64,000 bases of DNA from Bacteroidetes bacterium UBA7674. Its GTDB lineage: Bacteria; Bacteroidota; Bacteroidia; Chitinophagales; Chitinophagaceae. The stretch's first letter is position 1, and every line of letters begins with the position of its first letter. Shown here one piece after another: positions 23,945 through 31,901 of this stretch. The DNA lies in contig DLHG01000013.1 of the NCBI GenBank assembly GCA_002483105.1, positions 620,001 to 684,000 on the forward strand, in the 5' to 3' direction. The notes under the pieces were generated by a model. That model was not told the DNA's origin and made no database searches. It saw nothing but the letters and a program-made list of their open reading frames with translations. The position numbers were made by a program, and so were the translations under genes.

Positions 23945-24245
23945 AGGCGATGGGTGTGTTGTTTACTTGCTGGATGTGGATGTTCATGGTGAGGTAAGAT
24001 AGTTAAAATTATTCTTTGTCTCATGTGCCGTCTCACGATAACAGGCACAAGTACGCTAAGCTGCTAAGCTGGACTGCATACTTGCGTCAACATGTTTTTT
24101 CAGATCATCTCTATCCACCTTCCCCGCTACCTCTCGGGGGATGTCTCATTCCGCTCTTCGCTGCTGCGCAGCACAGAGCTTCATTCGACATGACGGTCGT
24201 TGATTGGGCTTGCTCTTGTGGAGCAGGGAGTCGTGGCAAATCCGA
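23945..24245. repeat. Gene-free stretch with short dispersed repeats
   Basis: About 300 bp with no credible gene. It contains CATTCCGCTCTTCGCTGCTG, followed by an AGCTTCATTCGACATGACGG-type segment near 24146-24204. That segment is related to 3489-3512 and to the ends of the GIY-YIG element at 25852-26388. The CCCGAGAATCCCGGTTC arm at 24252-24270, inside the end of the next gene, matches one arm of the inverted repeat at 14283-14324. Confidence 0.5.
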
Positions 24246-25319
24246 TTAATCCCGAGAATCCCGGTTCCTACTTTCCTTCCACTCATCCCTGTGCTTCCTC
24301 AGTGGATGGTCTTTTGATTTGTTGAAGACCATGGTTCCGTTTTCGCGGCCGGCACGGCGGGCGCGTTGTTCATCGGCGGGGAGGTGCATTTCTTCCTGGC
24401 AGTCGGCAGAGCAACAGCCTTCATATTTGGCAGCGCAATCATCGCACTGGATGAAGAGGAGGTGGCAACCATCGTTCTTGCAGTTGGTATGGGTGTCGCA
24501 GGGCTTGCCGCAGATGTGACATTCGGAGAGAATGTCTTCGGTAATGCGTTCGCCGAGTCGGTCGTCGAAGACGAAGTTCTTGCCTTTGAATTTTAGTTCA
24601 AGATTTTGCTCTTTGGCTTTGCGGGCATATTCTATGATGCCGCCTTCTACGTGGAAGACATTCTTAAAGCCATTGTGCAGCATATACGCACTTGCTTTCT
24701 CGCAGCGGATACCGCCGGTGCAGTACATAATGATGTTCTTGTCCTTATTGTCTTTCAGCATATCGACCGCCATTGGCAGCTGGTCGCGGAAAGTGTCGGA
24801 GGGTATCTCTATTGCATTCTCGAAATGGCCCACTTCATATTCGTAGTGGTTGCGCATATCCACGATGATGGTATCGGGTTCTTCAGATAGCTTGTTGTAT
24901 TCTGCTGCAGTTACGTAGCGGCCTTTGTTGGCCATGTCGAAAGTAGGATCGTCTATACCATCGGCTACTATCTTTGGGCGGACCTTTATTTTCAATACCC
25001 AGAACGATTTGCCGTCATCGTCTAAAGCAATGTTCAGGCGGATGCCGTTCAGTTCGGGGGCAGAATTGTATAGTGTTTCTTTGAAGGCCTCAAAATTACT
25101 TGCAGGGACGCTGATCTGTGCGTTGATGCCTTCATTGGCCACATATATGCGGCCAAATACATTTATGGCATTGAACTTGATATATAATTCATCACGAAAG
25201 GTTGCAGGGTCTGCAATGTGGAAATACTGGTAAAAGGAAACTGTGGTGCGCGGCTCTGTTTCGGTGAGCATACGTTGCTTCAGTTCCTCATTGTTGACGC
25301 GGTTGTGTAACACTGGCAT
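24246..25319 (-). CDS. trhO: tRNA uridine(34) hydroxylase, rhodanese family
   Basis: A 357-residue TrhO (YceA) protein that makes 5-hydroxyuridine at the wobble position of tRNA. An N-terminal acylphosphatase-like domain (1-120; VSFYQYFHI ... RIYVANEGINAQIS) is followed by a rhodanese domain (about 130-235; IIVDMRNHYEYEVGHFENA). The active-site loop is MYCTGGIRCEKASAYM, with Cys in CTGGIRC as the reactive residue. The C-terminal Cys-rich part (CHICGKPCDTHTNCKNDGCHLLFIQCDDCAAKYEGCCSADC) probably binds zinc and marks the long form. Its last codons contain the AATCCCGGTTC repeat arm. Secure. Confidence 0.93.
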   Translation of the reverse strand: MPVLHNRVNNEELKQRMLTETEPRTTVSFYQYFHIADPATFRDELYIKFNAINVFGRIYVANEGINAQISVPASNFEAFKETLYNSAPELNGIRLNIALDDDGKSFWVLKIKVRPKIVADGIDDPTFDMANKGRYVTAAEYNKLSEEPDTIIVDMRNHYEYEVGHFENAIEIPSDTFRDQLPMAVDMLKDNKDKNIIMYCTGGIRCEKASAYMLHNGFKNVFHVEGGIIEYARKAKEQNLELKFKGKNFVFDDRLGERITEDILSECHICGKPCDTHTNCKNDGCHLLFIQCDDCAAKYEGCCSADCQEEMHLPADEQRARRAGRENGTMVFNKSKDHPLRKHRDEWKESRNRDSRD

Positions 25320-25347
25320 GGTGTACTAACTTTGTTTAGCCCCCTAA

Positions 25348-25361
25348 CCCCCTAAAGGGGG
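25348..25361. repeat. CCCCCTAAAGGGGG hairpin upstream of trhO
   Basis: A 5-bp GC stem with loop TAAA, preceded by CCCCCTAA. This small palindrome, common between Bacteroidota genes, lies in the gap between the divergent trhO and NlpE-like genes. Confidence 0.55.
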
Positions 25362-25426
25362 AATATGGAGAGATTGAGAAAGTGCAAAGGTAATTCAAAA
25401 GTCAAAAAGACGTTATATTTAGTGTT

Positions 25427-25840
25427 ATGAGAGTGATATTGGTCATTGTTTGTATGGTTTTAGGCTTTGGAGCCTTTGCGCAAAAGGATACGGCTTCTAT
25501 CGTTGATGTATACAAAGGGATTTTGCCCTGTAGCGATTGTAGCGGGCTGCAAACCGAACTTACCCTTATCCATGAGCGTAATGCAGGTATGGGGACGTAT
25601 ATATTGAAGGAGACCTATACGGGTAAGGATAGGGTAGTGGAAACAAAAGGAGAGTGGACACATCACCGTGGCATACCGGGGAATAAGAATGCTACCGCGA
25701 TCGATCTGTACGATCCTGCAAATCCGGATGCTGCCAGCCGTTATTATCTAAGGTTGAAAGATGGAAGTCTCAAGTTGCTTGATAAAGACCTGAGGGCGAT
25801 CAAGGATGAAGCGAATTATGTGTTGAGGAAGGTGAAGTAG
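25427..25840 (+). CDS. NlpE-like (copper resistance protein N-terminal domain) secreted protein
   Basis: A 137-residue exported protein, signal peptide ending FGAFAQ. It begins YKGILPCSDCSGLQTELTL, the hallmark of the NlpE N-terminal domain (PCADC-G-x-x-T-x-L), with the CxxC pair at about residues 34-37. The rest forms the small barrel (GTYILKETYTGKDRVVETKGEWT ... YYLRLKDGSLKLLDKDLRAI). No lipobox, so it would be soluble in the periplasm rather than membrane-anchored. NlpE in E. coli senses envelope stress; the role here is uncertain. The GIY-YIG element begins 11 bp after its stop codon. Confidence 0.85.
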   Translation: MRVILVIVCMVLGFGAFAQKDTASIVDVYKGILPCSDCSGLQTELTLIHERNAGMGTYILKETYTGKDRVVETKGEWTHHRGIPGNKNATAIDLYDPANPDAASRYYLRLKDGSLKLLDKDLRAIKDEANYVLRKVK

Positions 25841-25851
25841 GGCGAGAGAAA

Positions 25852-26388
25852 GCCCCAATAGGTACCGTCATTTCGAACGAAACGCAGGGTTGCGTAAGCA
25901 AACACAAGTTGAGTGAGAAATCCGCCGGGATGTAGCGGCTCAGGTCAGTATAGAACCTAACTATATTAATGATGAAACAAAAGGGAGGCTACGTCTATAT
26001 TCTTACAAATAAAAACCAGACGACACTCTACGTTGGTGTGACCTCAGATCTATTAAAGCGAACTTTCCAGCATCGGGAACATTTCTTTAAGCAAAGCTTT
26101 TCACATAGATACAATCTTGAGAAATTGATTTATTGGGAATCATTTGGCTCTATAGAGGATGCGATAGCTTATGAGAAAAAGATAAAGAAATGGAGTAGAG
26201 GAAAGAAGAATGATCTGATCAATGACTTTAATCCTGAATGGAAGGATTTGTTTGAGGAGATATGGAATTCTTGTTAGTTAGGTCCGCTATTGGGCTGAGC
26301 CTCTACATCCCGGCGGATTTCTCTCTTCGTTCCCATTAGCTACGCTAAAGGTCACTACGCTCGAAATGACGGTCTCTATCGGGCTCTA
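25852..26388. mobile_element. Compact element: GIY-YIG gene inside long inverted repeats
   Basis: The left arm (25852-25961) and right arm (26277-26388) are imperfect inverted repeats of about 110 bp. The matching blocks are GAACCTAAC at 25953-25961 with GTTAGGTCC at 26277-26285, and CTGAGCC...CTACATCCCGGCGGATTTCTC near 26295-26322 with its complement at 25915-25943. The outermost block is TCGAAATGACGG at 26361-26372 with CCGTCATTTCGA at 25865-25876. Only the GIY-YIG gene lies between the arms; its stop codon touches the right arm. The element lies exactly between the NlpE-like stop codon and the PspC stop codon. Confidence 0.7.
25969..26277 (+). CDS. Small GIY-YIG nuclease
   Basis: A 102-residue single-domain nuclease of the UvrC/YhbQ (URI) type. 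GYVYILTNKNQTTLYVGVTSDLLKR holds the GVY/GIY-like and YIG-like strands (YVYI ... YVGV), with the catalytic Arg in LLKRTFQH. Glu appears in the later helix (EDAIAYEKKIKKW), also part of the metal site. The end WKDLFEEIW is typical of short stand-alone members. ATG at 25969 or 25972. It is enclosed by inverted repeats (25852-26388), which suggests the nuclease acts on those palindromes. No transposase accompanies it. Confidence 0.88.
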   Translation: MMKQKGGYVYILTNKNQTTLYVGVTSDLLKRTFQHREHFFKQSFSHRYNLEKLIYWESFGSIEDAIAYEKKIKKWSRGKKNDLINDFNPEWKDLFEEIWNSC

Positions 26389-26390
26389 TT

Positions 26391-26624
26391 TTACAACCAC
26401 CTGAGCGGATTACGCTTACTTAACCACACGTATTTCTTCATGTTCATCCAGAAGGCGAGGATCATGTAGATGATGATGGGGGAGCCCATTGTGAGAAAGG
26501 AAATGTAAATGAACCAAAGCCTGATACGTGATGATGCTACACCCATTCGCTCACCCATAGCAGTGCAAACGCCAAAGGCTTTCCACTCTATAAATCCCTT
26601 CATCTCCAGCATCTTGCTATACAT
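26391..26624 (-). CDS. PspC-domain protein
   Basis: The ATG at 26624 gives 77 residues (an in-frame TTG lies two codons further out). The PspC signature is present: KAFGVCTAMGERMGVASSRIR then LWFIYISFLTMGSPIIIYMILAFWM, a single membrane helix pair followed by a basic end. The Bacteroidota version is about this size. PspC proteins are linked to envelope stress, but the short forms are uncharacterised. Stand-alone; the stop codon touches the GIY-YIG element. Confidence 0.85.
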   Translation of the reverse strand: MYSKMLEMKGFIEWKAFGVCTAMGERMGVASSRIRLWFIYISFLTMGSPIIIYMILAFWMNMKKYVWLSKRNPLRWL

Positions 26625-26717
26625 AGTCAAATCGTTTCCAATGCAAATCTAAGTAATTGGTTGATAAGTTAAAGGGTTGACTTATTGATTTATAAGGTTT
26701 TAACGGTTTCGTAATAA

Positions 26718-26748
26718 AAAAGCCCCCCGGTTCAACCGGGGGGCTTTT
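26718..26748. terminator. Terminator after the aconitase gene
   Basis: AAAAGCCCCCCGG / CCGGGGGGCTTTT with loop TTCAA, flanked by A and T runs. It ends the aconitase transcript on the minus strand and shields the PspC gene. Confidence 0.9.
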
Positions 26749-26786
26749 AATTCTATTTCAATCTATTCCCGCTTTAGGAACAGGTA

Positions 26787-29060
26787 CTAAGCGTTGTTGG
26801 CTGCAAACTCAGCGCGGATAACGTTTAGTGCGCCACCTGCACGGAACCATTCAATTTGTTGTTGGTTGTACGTGTGGTTCACTGTTATCTCGTCTCTAGT
26901 GCCGTCTTTGTGGTTCAGCACCATGGTCAGTTTCTGACCCGGTGCGAAAGTAGTCAGGCCTTTGATGTCTATCACATCATCTTCCAGTATCTTATCGTAG
27001 TCAGCTTTGTTGTCGAACGTAAGCGCGAGCATACCTTGTTTTTTCAGGTTAGTTTCGTGGATACGCGCGAAGCTCTTCACAACGATGGCACGAACACCCA
27101 AATGGCGTGGCTCCATTGCTGCGTGCTCACGAGAGCTACCTTCACCGTAGTTCTCATCACCTACTACCACGCTGCCTATATTAGCCGCCTTGTACACACG
27201 AGCTGTATCAGGTACGCCGCCATATTCGCCGGTCAGTTGGTTCTTTACTGTATTTGTTTCCATGTTGAAGGCATTCAGCGCGCCTATCAGCATGTTGTTA
27301 GAGATATTGTCCAGGTGACCACGGAACTTCAACCATGGGCCTGCCATAGAGATGTGATCCGTTGTACACTTACCGAAAGCCTTTATCAACAGCTTCATAC
27401 CTGTCAGGTCTGTACCTTCCCATGCCGGGAATGGTTTCAGCAATTCAAGACGGTCACTGTGCGGATGCACGATCACCTGAACTTTGCTACCATCTGTAGC
27501 AGGAGCCTGGTAACCTGCATCTTTCACTGCGAAGCCTTGAGGTGGCAGTTCAAAACCTTGTGGTTCGTCCAGCATTACTTGTTCGCCTTTATCGTTAGTC
27601 AAAGTATCCTTCAATGGATTGAAAGACAATTTGCCTGATATTGCGAATGCAGTAACTATTTCAGGAGAAGCAACGAAAGCGTGAGTAGAGGCAAGGCCAT
27701 CATTACGCTTAGCGAAGTTCCTGTTGAATGAAGTAACGATGGTGTTCTTACGATTAGGATCGTCGATGTGGCGAGACCATTGACCGATACAAGGGCCGCA
27801 GGCGTTAGCCAACACTACACCACCCATTTTGTCGAATGTTTCCAGCATACCGTCACGGTCAATGGTATAACGTACCATTTCAGAACCCGGAGTGATGGTG
27901 AATTCGCTCTTCGCTTTTAAGCCTTTGCTCATAGCATTCTTAGCTATGAAAGCAGAGCGGGAGATATCCTCATATGAAGAGTTCGTGCAAGAGCCTATCA
28001 GGGCTACTTCCACTGCTTCAGGCCAACCGTGTTGCTTCAGCGCTTCAGCCATTTGGCTGATAGGTGTAGCCAGATCCGGAGTGAAAGGACCATTTACATA
28101 TGGTTCCAGTTCGTCCAGGTTTATTTCAATCAGTTGGTCGTAGAATACTTCAGGATTAGCATATACCTCAACGTCAGAACGCAGGTTAACTTTAATGCCA
28201 TCAGCCAGTTTAGCTATTTCTTCACGGTTGGTGCTGCGCAGATAGTCGCCCATCTTGTCATCATAACCGAACAGAGAACATGTAGCACCTATTTCAGCAC
28301 CCATGTTACAGATAGTGGCTTTACCTGTGCAACTCAGTCCGTCAGCGCCATCGCCAAAGTATTCAACGATAGCACCGGTACCACCTTTTACAGTGAGGAT
28401 ACCTGCTACTTTCAGGATAATATCTTTTGCAGAAGTCCAGCCGCTCATTTTACCTGTCAGCTTCACACCTATCAGTTTAGGCATTTTCAGCTCCCATGCA
28501 AGACCTGCCATTACATCCACTGCATCAGCACCACCAACACCAATAGCTATCATACCAAGGCCACCGGCGTTTGGAGTATGGCTATCGGTACCTATCATCA
28601 TACCACCGGGGAATGCATAGTTTTCCAGCACTACCTGGTGAATGATACCGGCACCCGGTTTCCAGAAACCGATACCGTATTTGTTGGAGATAGAAGCGAG
28701 GAAGTCATAGACTTCTTTATTTACATCATTAGCTATTGCCAGATCTTCCTTAGCGCCTTCTTTGGCTTGTATCAGGTGATCGCAGTGAACGGTACTTGGG
28801 ACAGCTACACGGCTACGTCCGCAAGTAGAGAACTGGAGCAATGCCATTTGTGCCGTTGCATCCTGCATCGCTACGCGGTCAGGGGCAAAGTTCACATAAT
28901 CCTTCCCCCGTTCGTAAGCCCTGGTCAGATTGTCAAAAGCGTGAGAATAGAGTATTTTCTCAGCTTGTGTAAGTGGGCGGCCCAGCAATTTGCGGGCTGC
29001 GTCTACCTTTTGTTCCAGTTCGCCATATACTTTCTGAATGAGGTCGAGATCAAATGCCAT
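26787..29060 (-). CDS. acn: Aconitate hydratase
   Basis: A 757-residue aconitase that interconverts citrate and isocitrate in the TCA cycle, in the cytoplasm. The 4Fe-4S ligands lie in LIGSCTNSSYEDI and VLANACGPCIGQW (two cysteines). Substrate contacts include PSTVHCDHLIQA, TDSHTPNAGGLGMI and the C-terminal swivel domain block GDENYGEGSSREHAAMEPR. The length and VHCDHLIQA style match the mitochondrial-type aconitase, common in Bacteroidota. A terminator lies at 26718-26748. No adjacent TCA gene. Confidence 0.97.
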   Translation of the reverse strand: MAFDLDLIQKVYGELEQKVDAARKLLGRPLTQAEKILYSHAFDNLTRAYERGKDYVNFAPDRVAMQDATAQMALLQFSTCGRSRVAVPSTVHCDHLIQAKEGAKEDLAIANDVNKEVYDFLASISNKYGIGFWKPGAGIIHQVVLENYAFPGGMMIGTDSHTPNAGGLGMIAIGVGGADAVDVMAGLAWELKMPKLIGVKLTGKMSGWTSAKDIILKVAGILTVKGGTGAIVEYFGDGADGLSCTGKATICNMGAEIGATCSLFGYDDKMGDYLRSTNREEIAKLADGIKVNLRSDVEVYANPEVFYDQLIEINLDELEPYVNGPFTPDLATPISQMAEALKQHGWPEAVEVALIGSCTNSSYEDISRSAFIAKNAMSKGLKAKSEFTITPGSEMVRYTIDRDGMLETFDKMGGVVLANACGPCIGQWSRHIDDPNRKNTIVTSFNRNFAKRNDGLASTHAFVASPEIVTAFAISGKLSFNPLKDTLTNDKGEQVMLDEPQGFELPPQGFAVKDAGYQAPATDGSKVQVIVHPHSDRLELLKPFPAWEGTDLTGMKLLIKAFGKCTTDHISMAGPWLKFRGHLDNISNNMLIGALNAFNMETNTVKNQLTGEYGGVPDTARVYKAANIGSVVVGDENYGEGSSREHAAMEPRHLGVRAIVVKSFARIHETNLKKQGMLALTFDNKADYDKILEDDVIDIKGLTTFAPGQKLTMVLNHKDGTRDEITVNHTYNQQQIEWFRAGGALNVIRAEFAANNA

Positions 29061-29261
29061 TGGAGATTTCAGTTTTAGATTTTTTAAGACGGTGCGAAAT
29101 TATTCAAAATGTAACAGATTTTGAAATTATTAGGTAATATATAACAAGACATATATGGGAGGGTTTAATAAATGATATATTTTATTGCCCCAATAGCTGA
29201 TTTCTAGGGATTATTCTCCATATTTGCTGCTTGTAATAATCCCGGAAATTCAGAGACGATA

Positions 29262-29750
29262 ATGCGCCAAAAAATAGTCCTACTTTTTTCTTTTTGCCTG
29301 CTGGTAGCAGGAACAGCTGTAGCTCAAACGAAGAAACCCGCGCCAAAGGCCAAGCCTAAAACAGCAGTGAAAGCTAAGCCTAAACCGGTAGCAAAAGCCC
29401 CGGTAACGCCACCTCCTCCGCAGATATGCTACCCCATGAAGGAAGTGAAAGATTACTACAGGATCAGTTTGCGTGACGAACAGTTCAATAGTGATTTTGA
29501 AGAGATATTTGAACTGAGCCGTTACGACTATTCAGGCTATTCTTTAAAAACAATAATAGAGAACAGGATAAGGACAAAACTGGGCAATGAAGCGGCTAAT
29601 AACCTGGACTTATTTGCTACATCTTCGATCCTGGAAATCAACTTTATGAGGGCAGATGGCAAGAAGGCGATACTTGATGAGATATGTAACCTGTTTGCCG
29701 ATCATAATGCTTTTGAGAAGTACTTGTATGAGTTGAAACCGAAGAGGTAG
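29262..29750 (+). CDS. Secreted Lys/Pro-rich protein with an unknown C-terminal domain
   Basis: A 162-residue exported protein, signal peptide ending AGTAVAQ. Residues 23-55 are a KPAPKAKPK/AKPKPVAKAP repeat, a positively charged, probably unfolded linker. The C-terminal domain (55-162) contains MKEVKDYYRISLRDEQFNSDFEEIFELSRYDYSG and ADGKKAILDEICNLFADHNAFEKYLYEL. No family recognised. Downstream, TACTGGATACTCGATACTTGATGC (shown partly) gives a short direct repeat of TCGATACT before the terminator at 29793. Confidence 0.65.
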   Translation: MRQKIVLLFSFCLLVAGTAVAQTKKPAPKAKPKTAVKAKPKPVAKAPVTPPPPQICYPMKEVKDYYRISLRDEQFNSDFEEIFELSRYDYSGYSLKTIIENRIRTKLGNEAANNLDLFATSSILEINFMRADGKKAILDEICNLFADHNAFEKYLYELKPKR

Positions 29751-29792
29751 ACTCGATACTGGATACTCGATACTTGATGCTCGATAATATTT

Positions 29793-29820
29793 AAGGCTTC
29801 CCATTTGGAAGCCTTTCTTT
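29793..29820 (+). terminator. Terminator, AAGGCTTCC hairpin type
   Basis: AAGGCTTCC-(5)-GGAAGCCTT followed by TCTTTTTG. The same stem occurs in the terminators at 30586 and 37104. Confidence 0.85.
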
Positions 29821-29907
29821 TTGTGACTTTTACTAGGATTTGGTAGAGATACACCGTCTTATTATTGGTGTGATTTTTGCTATATCTTAATTACTAAAGA
29901 ACCTGAT

Positions 29908-30570
29908 ATGAAAAAGCCTATGATCCTCGCGTTGTTAATGTTGACGCTTATTTCCTGCAAAAAAGAAGAAGTTTTAAAACCCGGAAATGGTGTTTATAAA
30001 GAACAATCCGTTTTCCCGATGTGGGAGGGTGATATATGGAAGTGTGACATTGTTAGATACAACCATATGGATTCTTCTAAAACTTACCAGACTTACTACG
30101 ATACGCTAAAGGCTCCGCAGAAGAGATATGATGGCAAGGAGTACTACCGCTTCTTCTATGAGTTCTACACTTTGCTGGACAATAATACACTACAAACATC
30201 TTTTGATAACACTGATTGGTGGCTTAATGCTTACATGGGTGAGTATGTATGGTTTGCCGATGTGAATAAAATTGATACACTGTCCACCATCGATTTTTAT
30301 TCTGATGTTACGCCCAATAAAGCAATCACCATCGCTTATCCCGAACGGGTGAAGATAGATGGTTACAACTGCAAGCGCACTGAAATAGTTTATTTTGACA
30401 CCGATAATGATGAGGATTTTTATTCGGGTAGGAAGGTACTGTACTTTTCAAAAGGTTATGGACCTGTATATGAAGTGCAATACTGGCAGAGGCGTAAAGA
30501 GCTGAATAACTCCAATAGCCCGTTGGTAGAGTATAAGGCGCATGAAAAAACATTTACGCGGCTTAAATAA
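29908..30570 (+). CDS. Lipoprotein, 220 residues, unknown function
   Basis: Signal peptide ending MLTLISCKKEE (lipid Cys at residue 17). The mature domain is aromatic-rich: VFPMWEGDIWKCDIVRYNH, DGKEYYRFFYEFYTLLDNN and NAYMGEYVWFADVNKID. The end is RKVLYFSKGYGPVYEVQYWQRRKEL. The pattern (Y/W-rich beta strands, CKKEE start) is typical of Bacteroidota DUF lipoproteins found singly. No family name is offered. A strong terminator follows at 30586. Confidence 0.7.
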   Translation: MKKPMILALLMLTLISCKKEEVLKPGNGVYKEQSVFPMWEGDIWKCDIVRYNHMDSSKTYQTYYDTLKAPQKRYDGKEYYRFFYEFYTLLDNNTLQTSFDNTDWWLNAYMGEYVWFADVNKIDTLSTIDFYSDVTPNKAITIAYPERVKIDGYNCKRTEIVYFDTDNDEDFYSGRKVLYFSKGYGPVYEVQYWQRRKELNNSNSPLVEYKAHEKTFTRLK

Positions 30571-30585
30571 CCGCTAGGTATCTTT

Positions 30586-30627
30586 AAAACAGAAAGGCTT
30601 CCGGTTTACCGGAAGCCTTTCTGTTTT
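30586..30627. terminator. Bidirectional terminator, long AAGGCTTCC hairpin
   Basis: Arms of 19 bp (AAAACAGAAAGGCTTCCGG and its complement) around loop TTTA. It lies between the plus-strand lipoprotein gene and the convergent DUF983 gene. TCTTTAAA precedes it, as in the copy at 37094. Confidence 0.9.
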
Positions 30628-30644
30628 ATTCGGCAGGGTAGTAA

Positions 30645-31022
30645 TCAATCTGTTTTGAGATTAATGAACAGGTAGAGGTAAAGAACCCTTGAAAAGCGCA
30701 TTAACCAAGGCTGCAATACAATAACCAATGCTGTGGAAAAAGCTAGAGAATAGTATATACTATTGTCTTTGTAGGTAATGCCCCAGATGAGAGCGTAAAT
30801 GATGAAACCTGCGAAATAAACAAGCACGCTCAGTACATAGTTCATACTAGGCGCGGTATCGTTGGTTTTCAATTTTTGTCCGCAGACAGTGCAAGTGTCA
30901 TTTATTTTCAGGCACTTATTAAGAGGGAAAATACTTTTGTTGTTAAATATTTTGCCTTCCCTGCATTTAGGGCATGTCATCAGGAAAAGGCCTTTGATCG
31001 TTGCCAGCGTGGAATTGCTCAT
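30645..31022 (-). CDS. DUF983 membrane protein
   Basis: The ATG at 31022 gives 125 residues; the longer frame (to 31085) crosses the Crp site. It begins with a zinc-finger-like TCPKCREGKIFNNKS ... CLKINDTCTVCGQKL, then two hydrophobic helices (NYVLSVLVYFAGFIIYALIW and IYYSLAFSTALVIVLQPWLMR). CxxC-x(n)-CxxC followed by two helices is the DUF983 layout; the family appears near respiratory genes. A perfect Crp-type site and a -7 element lie immediately upstream (31071-31086 and 31043-31050), so it is likely a target of the neighbouring regulator. Confidence 0.85.
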   Translation of the reverse strand: MSNSTLATIKGLFLMTCPKCREGKIFNNKSIFPLNKCLKINDTCTVCGQKLKTNDTAPSMNYVLSVLVYFAGFIIYALIWGITYKDNSIYYSLAFSTALVIVLQPWLMRFSRVLYLYLFINLKTD

Positions 31023-31042
31023 GAAATCAGGCTTTTGATGCC

Positions 31043-31087
31043 CAAAGGTAAGCGTCGCAGCATTTACTAATGTGATAATAATCACAT
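31043..31087 (-). promoter_or_regulatory. Crp-type site and promoter of the DUF983 gene
   Basis: TGTGATAATAATCACA at 31071-31086 is a perfect TGTGA-N6-TCACA palindrome. On the minus strand TACCTTTG (31050-31043) fits TAnnTTTG. The site centre is 35.5 bp upstream of the last base of the -7 element, about -41 from the expected start, the position of a class II activator site. The regulator gene ends 10 bp away. Confidence 0.7.
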
Positions 31088-31096
31088 CATGACAGT

Positions 31097-31804
31097 TTAT
31101 TCATAATTGGAAACGGCCACGAGTTTTTTTACGTCCATTATTATGATCTTCCGGCCCTGGGTTTCGATGATATTCTCATTCTTGAATTCTGTAATGAACC
31201 GCGTAACATTTTCGCGGGTTGTACCGGCCATGTTAGCGATATTGTCACGCGATATGCTGATTGTTATCGGTGTGCCTGCTTCCGCTCCATGTTTGAATTT
31301 TTCCCTCAGTATGATCAATGAAATAGCCACCCTTTCCCTTACCGGCCGTTGGGCGAATACCGATATATTATTTATCAGCACACCAAACTCATGGCTTAGT
31401 GTTTTTAAAAGCCTGCGTGATAGTTCGGCTGAGCGGTTTAATACAGTAAGGAAACTATCAACAGGAATGAAAGAGATTACACTGTCTTCTATAGTCGTTG
31501 CGGCATCGGGGTAGCACTCTGATGCAAGAACCGAATGATAGCCCAGCAATTCGCCTGCATTAGCTACATAGAAAATGTGTTCCTTCCCCGTATTGTCAAT
31601 TTTATATTTTTTGACCATTCCGGATTTGATGTAAAATATCCCGGTAGGTTTTGCTCCTTCCCTGAAAATGATCTCACCTTTCTTGTATTTGTCATCACGC
31701 GCATGTGCCATTAAAAGAGTGTAATCTTCTTCCGGTAGATCGGTAAGAATAGTATGAGAGTTGAAATCCCATCTGTCAATCGGAAAAATGCCCTGCAAGC
31801 TCAT
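31097..31804 (-). CDS. Crp/Fnr-family transcriptional regulator
   Basis: The ATG at 31804 gives 235 residues; the upstream frame is unlikely. A cyclic-nucleotide-binding-type domain (about 25-130) shows KKGEIIFREGAKPTGIFYIKSGMVK and AGELLGYHSVLASE. The segment after GELLG lacks the R-S/T pair that contacts cAMP phosphate in CRP (it has AATTIEDS), so the ligand is uncertain. The C-terminal winged helix has ISISRDNIANMAGTTRENVTRFITEF; the recognition helix keeps R-E...R, the residues CRP uses to read TGTGA. There is no N-terminal Cys cluster, so it is not an Fe-S FNR. Crp-type sites lie on both sides of the gene. Confidence 0.9.
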   Translation of the reverse strand: MSLQGIFPIDRWDFNSHTILTDLPEEDYTLLMAHARDDKYKKGEIIFREGAKPTGIFYIKSGMVKKYKIDNTGKEHIFYVANAGELLGYHSVLASECYPDAATTIEDSVISFIPVDSFLTVLNRSAELSRRLLKTLSHEFGVLINNISVFAQRPVRERVAISLIILREKFKHGAEAGTPITISISRDNIANMAGTTRENVTRFITEFKNENIIETQGRKIIIMDVKKLVAVSNYE

Positions 31805-31813
31805 AAGGAGCCT

Positions 31814-31869
31814 CAAAAGTAAAAATTTAAAAGTGATAAAAATCAATTATTAATGTGATAATACGCAAT
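31814..31869. promoter_or_regulatory. Divergent promoter region with two Crp-type sites
   Basis: Two sites 22 bp apart: AGTGA-N6-TCAAT at 31832-31847 (8 of 10 bases of TGTGA-N6-TCACA) and TGTGA-N6-GCAAT at 31854-31869 (left half perfect, right half weak). On the minus strand TACTTTTG (31821-31814) could be the -7 element of the regulator gene, with the first site around -30, a position that would block its own transcription. The second site sits 36.5 bp before the end of the plus-strand -7 element, as for the DUF983 gene. Confidence 0.55.
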
Positions 31870-31890
31870 AGTGGGGCATACAGGTGTGTA

Positions 31891-31898
31891 TAGCTTTG
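31891..31898 (+). promoter_or_regulatory. -7 element of the GcvH-like operon
   Basis: TAGCTTTG fits TAnnTTTG and ends 3 bp before the ATG at 31902, so the message could be leaderless. Confidence 0.5.
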
Positions 31899-31901
31899 CG
31901 T

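Noticed and set aside
28029..29078. A 349-codon plus-strand open frame opposite aconitase
   Set aside because: Antisense of a conserved gene with Thr/Ser/Cys/Phe-heavy composition; no homologous motif.
31097..31804. Calling the regulator an oxygen-sensing FNR
   Set aside because: No N-terminal Cys cluster for an Fe-S centre; the perfect site is of the CRP form TGTGA-N6-TCACA rather than TTGAT-N4-ATCAA.
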